64,000 nt of DNA from Trebouxia sp. TZW2008 (lineage: Eukaryota; Chlorophyta; Trebouxiophyceae; Trebouxiales; Trebouxiaceae): the NCBI GenBank assembly GCA_002118135.1, contig BDIU01000046.1:6577-70576 (forward strand), read 5' to 3'. The notes under the pieces were generated by a model that saw only the letters and a list, made by a program, of their open reading frames with translations, was not told where the DNA came from and made no database searches. This document shows, piece after piece, positions 1-10,215 of this stretch (its first letter is position 1; each line of letters opens with the position of its first letter). The translations under genes and the position numbers were made by a program.

Positions 1-345
1 AGGCCCATCTAGGTACGTACAGAAGCAATCAACTGTCTCCAACCAGTTCGATCATGTGCTAACCTAAACCATTCAAATTGGACATGGAGGGCGGAGAGGT
101 CCTTGTACACAATTGACTGCCATGTGTCTTCGGGTTCACGCTTGGCCTGAGTGCCTGATAACTGCCCAAACATACACTGATAAGGCAGTCTGTCCTGTGG
201 CATACGTCCCGGCATACGTGATCAGGCCATCTAAAAGCCTCCTATGGGCAACAACCTGATCAAGGCTACGCAGCTTGCAAAGGGTCCTGATGCTGTCATT
301 GCTTCTGTCATCTCGCCAGACACTATTGCTATATGCTGTGAGTAG
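1..345 (-). mobile_element. 5'-truncated LINE (non-LTR retrotransposon) 3' end
   Basis: Read on the minus strand, with two frameshifts, the stretch resembles the C-terminal end of a LINE reverse transcriptase: a W-R-D-D block, then RMPQDRLPYQCMFGQL, then a W-x-x-x-V-x-K-D-L segment and WFRLAHDRTGWRQLI just before the stop. The order 'R-P-x-D-R-L-P-Y ... D-L ... D-R-x-x-W-R-x-L' is typical of this region. It lies in a PAN3 intron immediately downstream of the exon at 560-366, in the same orientation as PAN3. Related 3' ends occur at about 9890-10180 and 20687-20835. Confidence 0.6.
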
Positions 346-3300
346 ATGCTGGCGTTGTAGCTTACCTGTCGGGGATCTAGGCGGCGTAAGGTGACAGCTT
401 GTCCTTGCAGCTGAGGCGAGGCCGCCCTGACCAGGGCTGTGCACACACCAAAAGCCCCAGAGGGCTGCTCAGCAGCAGCCTGCAGGTCCTCCAAGGGGAA
501 CAGGGAGTGGTAGTGCTGCACCATTTCAGGCAGCCCAAACTCCTCTGGTCTCCTTTCAGCCTGCAAGGCAAGGCAAACTGGTCTGATAACACAACAATGC
601 ATTCTGGGAAATGAAGCAAATTGAATGGCTGGCGACAGCGTCAAGCACTAGCACCCTAGTTGTAGCACTTGCACTCATTTGTCTGAGTGTTTTGCAATGA
701 TCATGGCGGCAGGAAAGTGCTTGCTGGTTGAGTAGACATGTGCTTGCTGGTTGAGTAGACATGTCAAATTGCAGGTACAGCTGCATTTGAAGCTGCAGCA
801 AAAGAAGACGGCGCGTGTTCAGCATGCCTATGCATGAGGCCCGGAATGGGGGCTTGCCTGAGCATAGCTGAAGGAGCTGCAGCTGCAGCAACGGCCACAG
901 TGCAGCTGACGCAGATTGAGACAATGTGCGGTAACATAAATTGGGGAACAAGTGTTAAGGAGCTACAAGGGCACGCCTACCTGGGCATGGCTGAGGAAGC
1001 TGCGCTGCTGTAGCTCCTGCCGCAGCTGGTCCTTCATGTACTGCAGCTGCATCTGGTAAGCCTGCCCAACAGGCAAGCCAAACGCTGGTGGACCCCCACT
1101 GTCAGCTCCACCTGCATACCCTGCAAATGCAGAACAGCACAAGACCTGACCTCAGGTTGCTCATTGATCCTGCCCAGCAGGCATGTGATGCTCACAACAA
1201 ACCAGCCCGGCGGGATAGGACTTAGGCCCTAGCACATGTGCTGAAACGTTTAGTCAATTATGATTGAAAAGAGGCAGGTTGAATGCTGGTGGGGCCACAC
1301 TGTCAACTCCACCTGCATACCCTGCAGAGCACAGAAGTTGTGGTCAGCTCAACTCAAGTCTTGCGTAGTGTCTGCAACTGGGCAGCCTGCTCAGGATTCC
1401 CAGTTGACAGTATGCATAGATGGAAAAATGGTATTGGGAGCTGTGCTATGCGCCGCCTCCTTGCAAAGCTGCAGCTTGAGTCAGAAGGCATGCCATTCTC
1501 AGAAACGCCAAGGAGTATACCGATTGCACATGCATGGAATGCAAGCAGTGACTTCCTAAGGCAATCTGAGTAAGACCATGATGCCACTATTCGACAGCAT
1601 GTGTAAGCCCACACCTAGCACATGTGCTGGAATGTAACACCAAGGATTATTACTGCAAGGTGGAAGCTCAGACCTCCCAGATCTTGCTGCAAGCCATACG
1701 GAGCTGTAGCCAGTCTTCTGAAATTGTTTGCAGAACAAGTTGCCAGGACCAGTTGCAGGTACATCACAGCAGGGTAGTGACAGACAAGTTGTTCTTTGGA
1801 CTTATACTCTTGTATCAAATTGCCTAGCTACAAGGCACTGGTGACAAAGCGAGGCAGGGACCTCTTCTCTGGGGCAGTCTGCAGCCCTGCCCTCTAGCAT
1901 ACATTAAGGCAGCTCTGTCAGGGCCAGGGGGCAGCCTGGGATCACACACAACTCAGAGCAAGCAATTTAACATACCTTGCCACTGGCCACAGATTCAGTC
2001 AAGACAGATTAGCCCCGGAGGAGATAGTTTACCTCTTCTCTGAGGCAGTCCACGGCCTTGTCCCCTGGCATACATTGAGGCAGCCCTGTCTGGGCTAGGG
2101 GCGGGCCTGGCAGGGCTGGTGGAGCCTGGCTGGCGGCCCCTACCCCTGCCAGCTTGCCCTCTGCCCCCACTGCTGTGCTGCTCCTGGTAACTGCTGCTGT
2201 ACGGCCTGCAGTGTGACATGTCAATGATAACAATGTGCTCAAGTGTCTTCTTGGTGGAGCGACATGTGTTGTAGTGACAGCCTCAATGTAACAACGACGC
2301 AAGCGGGGACTGAGCACTGCTTTCTGACTGCAACAGTACTTCTGAGCGGTGACAATTCAATATAGTGATGAATTTCTTGGTGACACATGCAGTCCTTGCA
2401 TCAAGCAATCACTGTACTGCTGAGGCAGCACATTGCCATGATCAAAGAGTTGTGACGGCCATGCTTGCTGCTATTGTAAGCCTTTTGATGTAGGTGCTAT
2501 GGCATTCTGGCACACCCATTAAGCAGGCCTTTCAGCTCAAACACTTTTGAGTGAAACTACAACAGTTGGTGTGAAGATGAGCTCAAGTTAAACAACAAGC
2601 TCAAGCTTTGAGTCACGTTTGATGTGCTGCATCTGCCTCATGTACAGCTGCCTTTTCTGTACACGGAACGTGATGAATGCAATCTGCCGGTTCAGCACAT
2701 CAGCTTGTTGTGGCAAAACCTGTGTCGCCCCTGATTGCTTGGTGACGTTGAAACAGGTTGCAAACAACGACCAAAGGCATGCAAAGTGTTGACCTTGCAG
2801 CAGACTGCACATGAGCGGTGTCTGCTGCTGCTCTGTCCAGCCAGCCATCCTGTACTGGGGTGGCTGGGTGCTGTAGGGGGGGTTGCTGAGGGGTGTGTGC
2901 ACTCAAGCCTAGCAGGTCATCCCCCTCTGGTAGTGCCCAGGCAGCTGCTTGAGACTGGCCTCTACCAATAGCACCTGACACTCAAAACTCATGCTGCAGG
3001 TGCTTCTTGCTGCTTACATGTCACAGGAGTGCTTTGCATGAGCGTGAGCGTATCATGAGGCTTTATGCCAGGTGACTTGATGCACAGCTGACTTGTGCTT
3101 GTGCAGCGTTGAAAAGCTCAACAGCTGCAAGCAAGGTGGCAGGCTGACACACAACATGACATGCTCAAGCAGTAGGATGCTTCCAAAGTCACTGCTTTGA
3201 AGCAAAACCTTGCGGTCTTGATGCTGCTGAATCCTGCGCGCTGTGGCCTGGGACAAATGGAGCAGCGTTGACGGCTGCTAAGGACAGCTTCGATGAGCTC

Positions 3301-3644
3301 CTGCTATTTGCAAGCCCAGAGGCTGCAGCAATGCACACCATGGCTCGTTGTTGTGAGACAGAAATCACGCATAGTGCTAACACGGCTGAAATACAAGCAG
3401 GAAAAGCAGAATCCTGAGCGTTTGAAGGATACATTGCATACAAAGCGCACAATTCGGTTGGTTGAGTTCACGTACTGCTGGCACTCGAGTTGTAGCGAGT
3501 GGATCCTTGGCTTTTCGGCACGGGCGGAGATGCTGAGTCAGGAACCCAGGGCTGCGCGTACAATGAGGACTGCAGACCTTGTTGAGAGCGTGACGGGTCG
3601 CCAGCAGCCGCGTTCGCGTTTGCTCGCCCGTTTGAACTTTTCAT
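1..3644 (-). CDS. PAN3: PAN3, poly(A)-nuclease deadenylation complex subunit 3 (5' part; runs off the left edge)
   Basis: PAN3 recruits the PAN2 nuclease to poly(A)-binding protein for cytoplasmic mRNA deadenylation. Visible coding exons, 5' to 3' on the minus strand, are about 3644-3476 (start region MKSSNGRA), a following exon ending near 3200, about 2975-2800, 2210-2033, 1122-984 and 560-366. The second exon carries LSLAAVNAAPFVPG, which resembles the PAM2 motif by which PAN3 binds PABP. The exon at 560-366 encodes FGLPEMVQHYHSLFPLEDL followed by FGVCTALVRA and LRRLDPRQ, matching the start of the PAN3 pseudokinase domain (Y-x-SLxPLE, then F-G, then CLRR). The rest of the pseudokinase and the C-terminal knob lie outside the window. 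An ATG at 3662 is an alternative start. Low-complexity Q/A/G-rich N-terminal exons are assigned mainly by position and splice sites. No N-terminal zinc finger was found. Introns hold decayed exon copies and a LINE fragment. Confidence 0.75.
718..763. repeat. Perfect 23-bp tandem duplication in a PAN3 intron
   Basis: Two adjacent identical 23-bp units (718-740 and 741-763). The identity suggests a very recent event. The flanking 780-930 region also looks like decayed copies of the Q/L-rich exon at 1122-984. Confidence 0.85.
1081..1330 (-). repeat. Tandem copy of a PAN3 exon start (offset about 201 bp)
   Basis: The segment around 1081-1126, the start of the PAN3 exon encoding GYAGGADSGGPPAFGLP with its acceptor, recurs at 1278-1327 with about 80 percent identity. 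The upstream copy is preceded by its own CAG-like acceptor but its frame is not maintained, so it looks like a decayed exon start within the intron. Confidence 0.75.
1858..2105 (-). repeat. Tandem copy of a PAN3 exon end (offset about 171 bp)
   Basis: The exon end and donor at 2031-2105 recur at 1860-1935. The outer copy (2033-2210) keeps the open frame ending CMPGDKAVDCLREE at the donor. The inner copy has lost the equivalent donor and frame and lies in the following intron. Confidence 0.75.
2227..2405. repeat. Copy of a dispersed ~150-bp repeat family
   Basis: Shares with copies at 8745-8900, 9205-9358, 9650-9806, 36703-36860 (inverted) and 43935-44095 the ordered blocks: GACACTTGATGTAAGGAC-like start, AACTGGGxACCAAGCACTGC, TGACTGCAATG, CTGAGTAGTGACAAxTTGAT and GGTGACAxxxGCAGT end. 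It lies in a PAN3 intron. Short, with no coding capacity and rough terminal inverted similarity, it is MITE- or SINE-like. Confidence 0.65.
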
Positions 3645-4381
3645 GTACGAGACTACGATCAAGCACTGCTCTGGTGAACGCGAACCGACGTCGCTACGCT
3701 GCAGCTCTGGGAGTCGCTCATGTCATTTCTTCGTGCAACTTGCTGCATAAGTTGCTTGCGTGTAGGTCGGGAGACTCGAAGTCGAGTCAGGGCGCTCAGT
3801 CGAGTCAGGGCTATACCAGCCCTAAAAGGCCTCTTAGGTGCAGCTTTACAGCGAAGGTCTGCTTCGCCTGTCTGCTTTCACACGATATCACTGCTGGTCC
3901 GTTGCTTGCATGCCCGAAGCAGAGGCAGATACAGATTCTTCGGTGCTTCGGGCTGGTCGGAGCGAGTGTCACCAGGTACATGAAGCTGCGCCTGCTGCTG
4001 CAGTCTGCGGTTGCGCGTATGAAACTGTTGGCGAAACTGTAGGCCCGTGATCAATATTTCGAGTGCGTTGCCCGGTCAGGAATCAACCAGACCACTGGGC
4101 CCGCTGTTCCTTTCGCTTGCAAAGATCAAAGAAAGGCTTTCGAAGCGTGCTGCTTGGATTCCTGGGTATGCTCTACAAGCAACACGCGCTCCATGATCAT
4201 GTTTGAGGATGTACAGCGTTGAACAAACGATTGCTGCATCCGCGCAGGTGAAACATTTTGACGCCCTGTGCAGCAAGCAGCAGCAATATGCAAAGATAAC
4301 TAAGACAAAACCCGTTTGAACCAAAGCAGGCTCAGAAGCCTGGTAAGCCTCTGTGTCAGTCACCTGTTTTGACCACAAGTC
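3645..4381. promoter_or_regulatory. Divergent intergenic region between PAN3 and SNRNP27
   Basis: These 737 bp separate two head-to-head genes, so both promoters must lie here. The stretch is richer in CpG than its surroundings. It contains a short repeated motif (GTCGAGTCAGGGC twice, near 3783-3812) next to a CCCTAAAAGGCC stretch. I see no convincing TATA box in a suitable position. The promoter assignment is by position only. Confidence 0.4.
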
Positions 4382-5050
4382 ATGGAAAGAGAGCGATATA
4401 GCGAGCACAGACGCAGTGACAGGGAAAGGGACAGAGACAAGGACCGGGAGAGGGAAAGGGACAGCAGTCGTAGAAGCAGACATGATGACTCCAAGAGATC
4501 GCGGGACAAAGGCAGAAAGCGCAGTAGGAGCCGAAGCCGTGACAGACGATATGTGCATGACGACAGCAGACTTGAAAGTGAAGGCAGGCATGCCAAACAC
4601 AGTAGGCATGAACATGACAAGCGCTCTTCCAGGGATGATCGCCATGACAGCAAGCATAGGGATGGGGCTCACAGGCAAAGGGAATCTGAGGACTATGAGA
4701 CTGACAGGCATCATCAATCAGAAAGCTTAGCTCGCAGCGTCAGCAAAGATCCTGATGAATACGACCCTATGGATCCTGATGGCTTGGGGACTGCATACAA
4801 TGCAGAACCTGAAGCAGAACTTGAATTTGATGCTGGCGTCACGCCAGAAGAAATTGCAATGATGGCCAGCATGGGCATTCCTTTTGGCTTTGACACTACT
4901 AGTGGCAAGGCAGTAGATGATGAGAGAGCCAATGCAGGGGCTGTCAAAGCGAAACAGACACGGCAAGCAAGGCAGTATATGAACAGGCGGGGTGGATTCA
5001 ATAGACCTCTGCCTGCTGAGAAAACTGGAGAAAAGGTGAATTTGCAATAG
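4382..5050 (+). CDS. SNRNP27: U4/U6.U5 tri-snRNP-associated 27 kDa protein (SNRNP27/SNUT3)
   Basis: This is a spliceosomal tri-snRNP component. The 222-residue single-exon ORF starts with about 110 residues of arginine-rich RD/RE/RS/SR repeats, as in the human RS-rich 27K protein. It ends in the diagnostic SNRNP27 C-terminal domain: GVTPEEIAMMASMGIPFGF (about 153-171), a T-S-G-K segment, then RQARQYMNRRGGFNRPL near 194-210. The Y-MNR-x-GGFNRPL block is the most conserved part of the family and is intact. The length is close to the human (155 aa) and plant homologues apart from a longer RS region. It is the only clearly intronless gene in the window and the only one without tandem exon copies. 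The ATG at 4382 opens the frame directly with the RS domain. Confidence 0.93.
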   Translation: MERERYSEHRRSDRERDRDKDRERERDSSRRSRHDDSKRSRDKGRKRSRSRSRDRRYVHDDSRLESEGRHAKHSRHEHDKRSSRDDRHDSKHRDGAHRQRESEDYETDRHHQSESLARSVSKDPDEYDPMDPDGLGTAYNAEPEAELEFDAGVTPEEIAMMASMGIPFGFDTTSGKAVDDERANAGAVKAKQTRQARQYMNRRGGFNRPLPAEKTGEKVNLQ

Positions 5051-6050
5051 ACATCCCTACCGAAATGCTGAAAGGTGCTCCTGATAGGCTGCTTGCGCTG
5101 CTTCTGACATTACTAGTTTTGCCTGATTGTCTGATTGTCAGGACAGCTACAGTGGCCAGGGCAAGTTTGCTGATATTCTGGGCGTTTCAGTGATTGTACC
5201 GTCTGTCTGCGCTTCATTAATGACAGCTTAGCATCAGATTCAACCAACAGACAGCTCCAATCGCTTTCCTTGACAGGCTTTGATTGCACAAGTATGCTGT
5301 ACCTGTGCACTTGCGATAAAATGCACAAAGGATGTTGACCTCTGCCTGTATAAACCTTTCAGGTAGGTGGTTGCTGTTTTTCAGGTAGTCAATTCTAAAC
5401 TCGGGATCAGTTGTTGCTTGATGCTCTGCAGCTCAGTCTACGGTATAAGACAGATGCAACAGCAGCAGCAATTATAAACTCTATACTCTGTGCGGCATAT
5501 GCATCAGCTTAGGTGTGAGTGATGTCACAGATACTCTCGTGCCCAAGTGACCTCTGAGTCTCAAACCTTTCAGGTACGCGCACCTGAGCTGTATCACCAG
5601 GCAAATGCAGCAACATGCCAATGGAAACAATGACAGGTTGTCACACGTCAAGATTAATTGCAGAGGAGGCACAGAGTTTGTCCTTAAAGGACAAGGTTGA
5701 CAGCTGAGCGTCCACCAACAGACGTCTGAGTGTCATTGCACATTTCAAGCAGATGTGCAGTAGAAGATTTACTGATTTAGTTTGTAGTTGTTTTTTGATG
5801 TGGACAGGTGTTTGAAAATGTCTAAGAGACGTCACTTGACAATGTACGAGTTGCCTGCTGTGGTTCGTTGCTCCGCTGGTCGGCAACAAGTCAATAGGGC
5901 CGACAAGGTCTGTGTTCATTGTGGGCCTGGGTCAATTGCTGATGAATGCCATTTTCTGCCTCTGTTCATCTAGACGGGCACAAGTTAAAGGAGCTCAAAG
6001 TCTCTATTGCCGTCAAACATCCTCACAGCAACCAGAAGATGTGCATGAAC
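5051..6050. other. Convergent 3' intergenic region
   Basis: About 1 kb between the stop of SNRNP27 (+) and the stop of the kinase-like gene (-). It must hold both 3' UTRs. The motif AACCTTTCAGGTA occurs near 5355 and 5565 in similar surroundings, suggesting a small local duplication. No further gene or RNA was recognised. Confidence 0.4.
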
Positions 6051-9000
6051 CTAAGGTTGAAGCCAGACATGCTGTAAGGCCTGCTGCAGTGACAAAGCTT
6101 TGTCCATCAGCTCCTTGTAGAAATGATTGTCAGACTGCTCAAGAGCTCGCAGCGCAGGGTGTGTCAGCAACTGCCCCTCTAAGCCCATGTCTGACTCAGC
6201 TGTGTACCTATCATCAGTCAAGGTAATCTGACTCCAGCTCACACGCCTGGGGTCATGCCTACTGACATCCCACTTGCAGCCCAATCCCACTGCCGTTTCC
6301 AGGTCTGTCAGGCAAAATGCGTTGTGGCTGCATTTATCACATCGAATGTCAGTGTTGGCAAACTTCGCAGCATGAAGATTTTCGAGGGCCAGCAGCATGC
6401 ATCTGACGGCAGCCTGGAGTTGCGCCTTTGCTTTTATGCTGACAGAGAGATGGACACCACAAGGCGATATAATGACTGTATACTTGATGTGAATGTCTGG
6501 GCCATTCTCAGACCGTATCAGGTGCTTGCTGGCTGTTGTTGCTTTGTACATCTCCTGAAGGTCCAGCAGCTGGTGTCTGGAGATTTGGTTGCTTCTGAAG
6601 GTCTACACGCTTTATGACATATTCTTCGATAATAGTGATCTGGGTGCCAGATCAGAAGTGCATCTCACTCCCCAGTGGCACAGCACCAGTTGGCAGTTGG
6701 GTCTGCTGTATGGTAAGGATGCGATACAACAAGACAGAAATGCGCAGCATCTGCAATCTGCCTCTGATAGTGTAGATGTTGTGATCTCCACTCAGAACTT
6801 GACAGCTGTCTGGGTCATCGCGATGCAGCATGCAAATCCTGACTTTACCTCCTGCCATTGCATAGCAAAGCAGAAACTCCACCTGCAAGGCGCAACAAGA
6901 TCTGATCAAAACCAAAGCAGGTTTATTTACAGGCAGAAGGCATCAGGGAAAGCTCTCACGCATGCACTAAAAGCATGAAGCTGTCTGTGTATGTGCAGTA
7001 CTGTTACGGTTGATGACCAGTAAGAATAAGTATCCTGACATCATGTTAGGACCCTTCTGACAAGGCTGACCATTATAATGGTTTCGGAGCCTGTTGGCAA
7101 GGCTAAACGTAAAAAGGACTGAGCATGGTATCTCAATGAATCAACAGATCTACCTGTCCATGATAGCTTTGGCTCCAGCGTCGCATCTTCTGCTTGAGTT
7201 CAGCAACAGCTTGGTCAAGGCTGTCCTCATCAGATTTATGCTCGCCTTTGAAAAGGAGAGCGTTCCTCACGAGCACACACAGGTTTGGAAGCTTTGCATC
7301 CAGCTCCTCGTCTACATTCCGCTTGCGCTTCAGCCCCAGCTTGTGCCCAGTGCATCGGTCAAAGAATTCCATTATCTCACAAACAAGTTGATCAAACTGC
7401 CCTGCATATCAGCAATGTTGTCCCAATGCATGGCTCGCTGTAACGGTCGCAATGCGTGGCTCACTGTAACAGACTCGGCTCTGGTTTAGACAGTGTGCTT
7501 GCAAAATGAAGTCAGTGCTCAAGTGAGGTTGAGCGTAGCCGTCGCTCAGTCCGCCAGATGAGATGGTATGCCTACACACGGCCTTCTCAGAGTTGCGCTG
7601 AATCTCTGCTGTGCAAGCATCTCAGCACTTTGCACTCAGTGTCTGCAGCAATAGACCGTCACATCGCCGCGCAGATCACCACAAAGATTGCTCACGAGAC
7701 TTGCATACATCACAGCTAATGCAAGCAGACCAAAATGCATCCGAACTCTCACCTGCTTGCAGCACCTCTGACCCAGTTGGGAACTCCTTGTCAAGAACAG
7801 CATGAATGAGTGAGCTGAAAGCTATTGCATCTGATTGCGACTGTGGCGCCAAGTAGTGTTTCATGCTGCTGTCTAACATGATCTGGCCCTTATAAAACAC
7901 GTCTGGAACTGGAAAAGGAGGAGTGCCTGAACTGCATAGCGCAGACTCGAACAGTCCTGGAATCTCAGCAGCTGCTGGTACGGTAACGAAAGCAGGCGCC
8001 AAAAGCTTGCGTATGTAATCCCTTGTCCGATCTGCAGCACAAGGTAGACTCAGGACATAATTTTTTGTGACGGCAGTAAGGTTTTCATTGGCAGCAGTCC
8101 CAAGAGGCATACAAAAGATAAACCAGTTGTGAGAACAACCGTTGAAGTACTGACAGGTATGGCAGGACTTTCTTGAACAGGGGTGTTCAGCCTGTAGAAA
8201 ATGAACTTGAGTGGCTGAATGGGCATACAACTGTATGGGCAAAGGTGCTCATGCATGTCCCTGACATGCTTAGGCCTTTGCACATGACTTTGCTGGTCAT
8301 GTGGCTGCTCACCCTGCAGAAACGCTCTTTGAAACTGGTGCCACGCTCATGTACATTGATGCTGCATTTGCTGTTGCCAAAGGACTGCAGGTACATGCAT
8401 GTACTGGTCACGTCCTTAGTGCTGGCACGGAAGATGTTGCTATCAAAGGCACATGCCTTCTTGGTTGATCAGCTTGTGCAGCTCGCAAGCAAGCACTGGA
8501 ATGCATTTCACATCCTTGCTTGGAACACATCATACCTGAAGCACCTGGCTGCCACTTCCATGCTGAGCTCACGCTTTTCTTCTGTGGCACTGCATTTCAC
8601 ACAGCATCTTGTCAACATAGACTCTGCCGGCACAGCTTGTAGAGTCACGGTAGAAAGCTGCTCGTGGTCTTGACGAAGCTGCATTAGTCGTGGGCTTTGG
8701 ATGAAGCTGAAAGCACAGCCAAGTTCAAGTCAAGTAACTTCTTGTTGTAAGGACACTTGATGTAAGGACAATCTTGACGCAAGGGCAATCTAACTGGGAA
8801 CTGATCACTGCATGCTGACTGCAGTGGTCCCTGTGGCTTTGGACAATCAGACGTAAGGACAATGTCATGGATACCCAAAGCAGTTGTTACAAAGACAAGT
8901 CACTGTATCCAGACCTGACGGAGTGTCTGGCTCTGATGCACCTGAGCATGCAGAAGATGGTGCACATGCTGCCTTTCCCTCCAAAAACATTGCTAGAGTA

Positions 9001-9152
9001 TGTCCAAGAGGAAATCCAGGCACTCCTGTGAACACCGGCAGAGTTGTGTCTGGCTCAGTATCGATGAGCAGCAGCATCTTCGCCTTCTGTTTGTCGTCCA
9101 AAGTTTCACAGTGAATGACTCTGGCTCGAGCATCAGCTGCTTGAACTGACAT
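6051..9152 (-). CDS. Crinkler (CRN)-associated kinase-like protein, probably degenerate
   Basis: Several minus-strand exons fit a protein family common in algae and fungi in which a CRN-like N-terminal region is joined to an atypical kinase C-lobe. In order: 9152 to about 8890 (MSVQAADARARVIHCETLDD, then LPVFTGVPGFPLGHTLAMFL), about 8150-7730 (DYIRKLLAPAFVTVPAAAEI), 7372-7133 (PNLCVLVRNALLFKGEHKS, then AVAELKQKMRRW), about 6890-6650 (VEFLLCYAMAGGKVRICML, then LPTGAVPLGSEMHF) and about 6600-6051 (EMYKATTASKHLIRS, ALENLHAAKFANTDIR, CLTDLETAVG). The catalytic HRD is replaced by NTD and DFG by DLE. Near 6600 the frame carrying EEYVIKRV and the one carrying LLDLQEMYKA differ by one nucleotide without room for an intron. 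I infer an inactive kinase or decaying gene. Exon boundaries are approximate. Confidence 0.55.
6994..7082. repeat. Diverged end of the fold-back MITE family
   Basis: Matches the right arm of the element at 20051-20388: GTTACGGTTGATGA, AGAATAAGTATCCTGACATC, AGGACCCTT, then GACAAGGCTGACCATTA. It lies in an intron of the kinase-like gene. Only one arm is present. Confidence 0.65.
8745..8900. repeat. Copy of the dispersed ~150-bp repeat family
   Basis: Starts with TGTAAGGACACTTGATGTAA and has the ordered blocks of the family, though its middle is more diverged than other copies. It overlaps the first intron/exon junction of the kinase-like gene, which may have damaged it. Confidence 0.55.
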
Positions 9153-9204
9153 CCTACATAACAACATGAGTGGTGGCAACAGTGGGACACAGTGTTTCCT
9201 TATT

Positions 9205-9358
9205 GGAGTGACATTTGATAATAGGGACACTCTTGATGAATTAACAGTAAACTAGGGAACCAAGCACTGCAATCTGACTGCGATGTTACTCCTGAGTAGT
9301 GACAACTCAATGCAGTGACAAATTTGTTGGTGACAAAAGCAGTTGTCAAATCAGGAAC
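9205..9358. repeat. Copy of the dispersed ~150-bp repeat family
   Basis: Clear member: blocks ACCAAGCACTGCAATCTGAC, CTGAGTAGTGACAACTCAAT and TTGGTGACAAAAGCAGTTGT in order. It is located just upstream of the kinase-like gene start at 9152. Confidence 0.7.
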
Positions 9359-9649
9359 TCCTTGCATTTGGTAGAATGAGCTGAGCACAGTGCTATTGCT
9401 TCAGCTACACTTGACACTGCTGTGGCAGCAGGTCAGCACCATGTATATATTAGTTGTGTCAAACATTCAATGTGGAAATGTGATAACCAAGCAGAGCCAA
9501 CAACAGACCTCGTATGTAGCTGAGTTGGCAAACACTCAGAGGTATCTTGGGAGGCAGCATGTGTCATCTTTGCAAAGCAAAAGTAGCTCAGCCTTTTCTG
9601 AAGTCCACGTACTGATCCAAGTATTTACTGAAGGTACCTGTACAGATTG

Positions 9650-9806
9650 TGTTGTTGTAGTGACACTTGATATAAGGACATGCTCAATGTAAAGAAAATG
9701 CAACTGGGGACCAAGCACTGCATTTTGACTGCAATGGTATTTCTGAGTAGTGACAACTTGATGTGGTGACAAGTTTACTGGTGACAAACCCAGTCATTAC
9801 ATCAAG
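9650..9806. repeat. Copy of the dispersed ~150-bp repeat family
   Basis: Best-preserved neighbour of the copy at 9205-9358, in the same orientation, about 445 bp away. Blocks: AGTGACACTTGATATAAGGA, GACCAAGCACTGCATTTTGA, CTGAGTAGTGACAACTTGAT, CTGGTGACAAACCCAGTCAT. Confidence 0.7.
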
Positions 9807-9889
9807 AAATCACTGTAGCTGCCACACAGAAAATCACACAATGCACAGATCACTGTGACAGCCTCCAGCTGAGACATGTCCATGCATTT

Positions 9890-10180
9890 ATTCATGCGTA
9901 ATGTACGCTACACAGGCTCAAATGGCCCAGCTAGGTAAGTACTGGAGCAATGAACTGACTCCGACCAGTTCAGTCGTGAGACTTGCTGCTTGCTGTGCAA
10001 CTGATTGCAATGGCCAAACATTAATTCACCCATTGCATTGCAATTGCTTGCTAACCAGGCTCTCTGAACCCAGCGATCAGGCATGCACAGGCGCAATCAG
10101 CTGTCTCGGTACAAGAAGCTGATTTGAATCAACTAAACTGGACATGCAAAGCAGGCAAGACCTTGTACACAGTTTGCTGC
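9890..10180 (-). mobile_element. Decayed LINE 3' end, internally disrupted
   Basis: On the minus strand, VYKVLPALHVQFS matches the D-L-x-A-L-H-V-Q-F segment of the LINE at 1-345. After an unrelated stretch it resumes with a weak match to the D-R-T-G-W-R-Q-L-I block and the same TAGCTGGGCC 3' flank. It lies directly downstream of the MED18 stop and contains stops and an insertion. Confidence 0.5.
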
Positions 10181-10215
10181 CAAGACTGAGAAAATGCATG
10201 TGAAAACATAGATGC

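Noticed and set aside
3293..4042. 249-codon plus-strand ORF opposite the PAN3 start
   Set aside because: It overlaps the PAN3 first exons antisense and the divergent promoter; its composition is C/R/S-rich without recognisable motif, as expected for a chance ORF in CpG-rich DNA.
4076..4717. 213-codon minus-strand ORF
   Set aside because: It is a mirror of the SNRNP27 RS domain; arginine-serine repeats leave other frames open.
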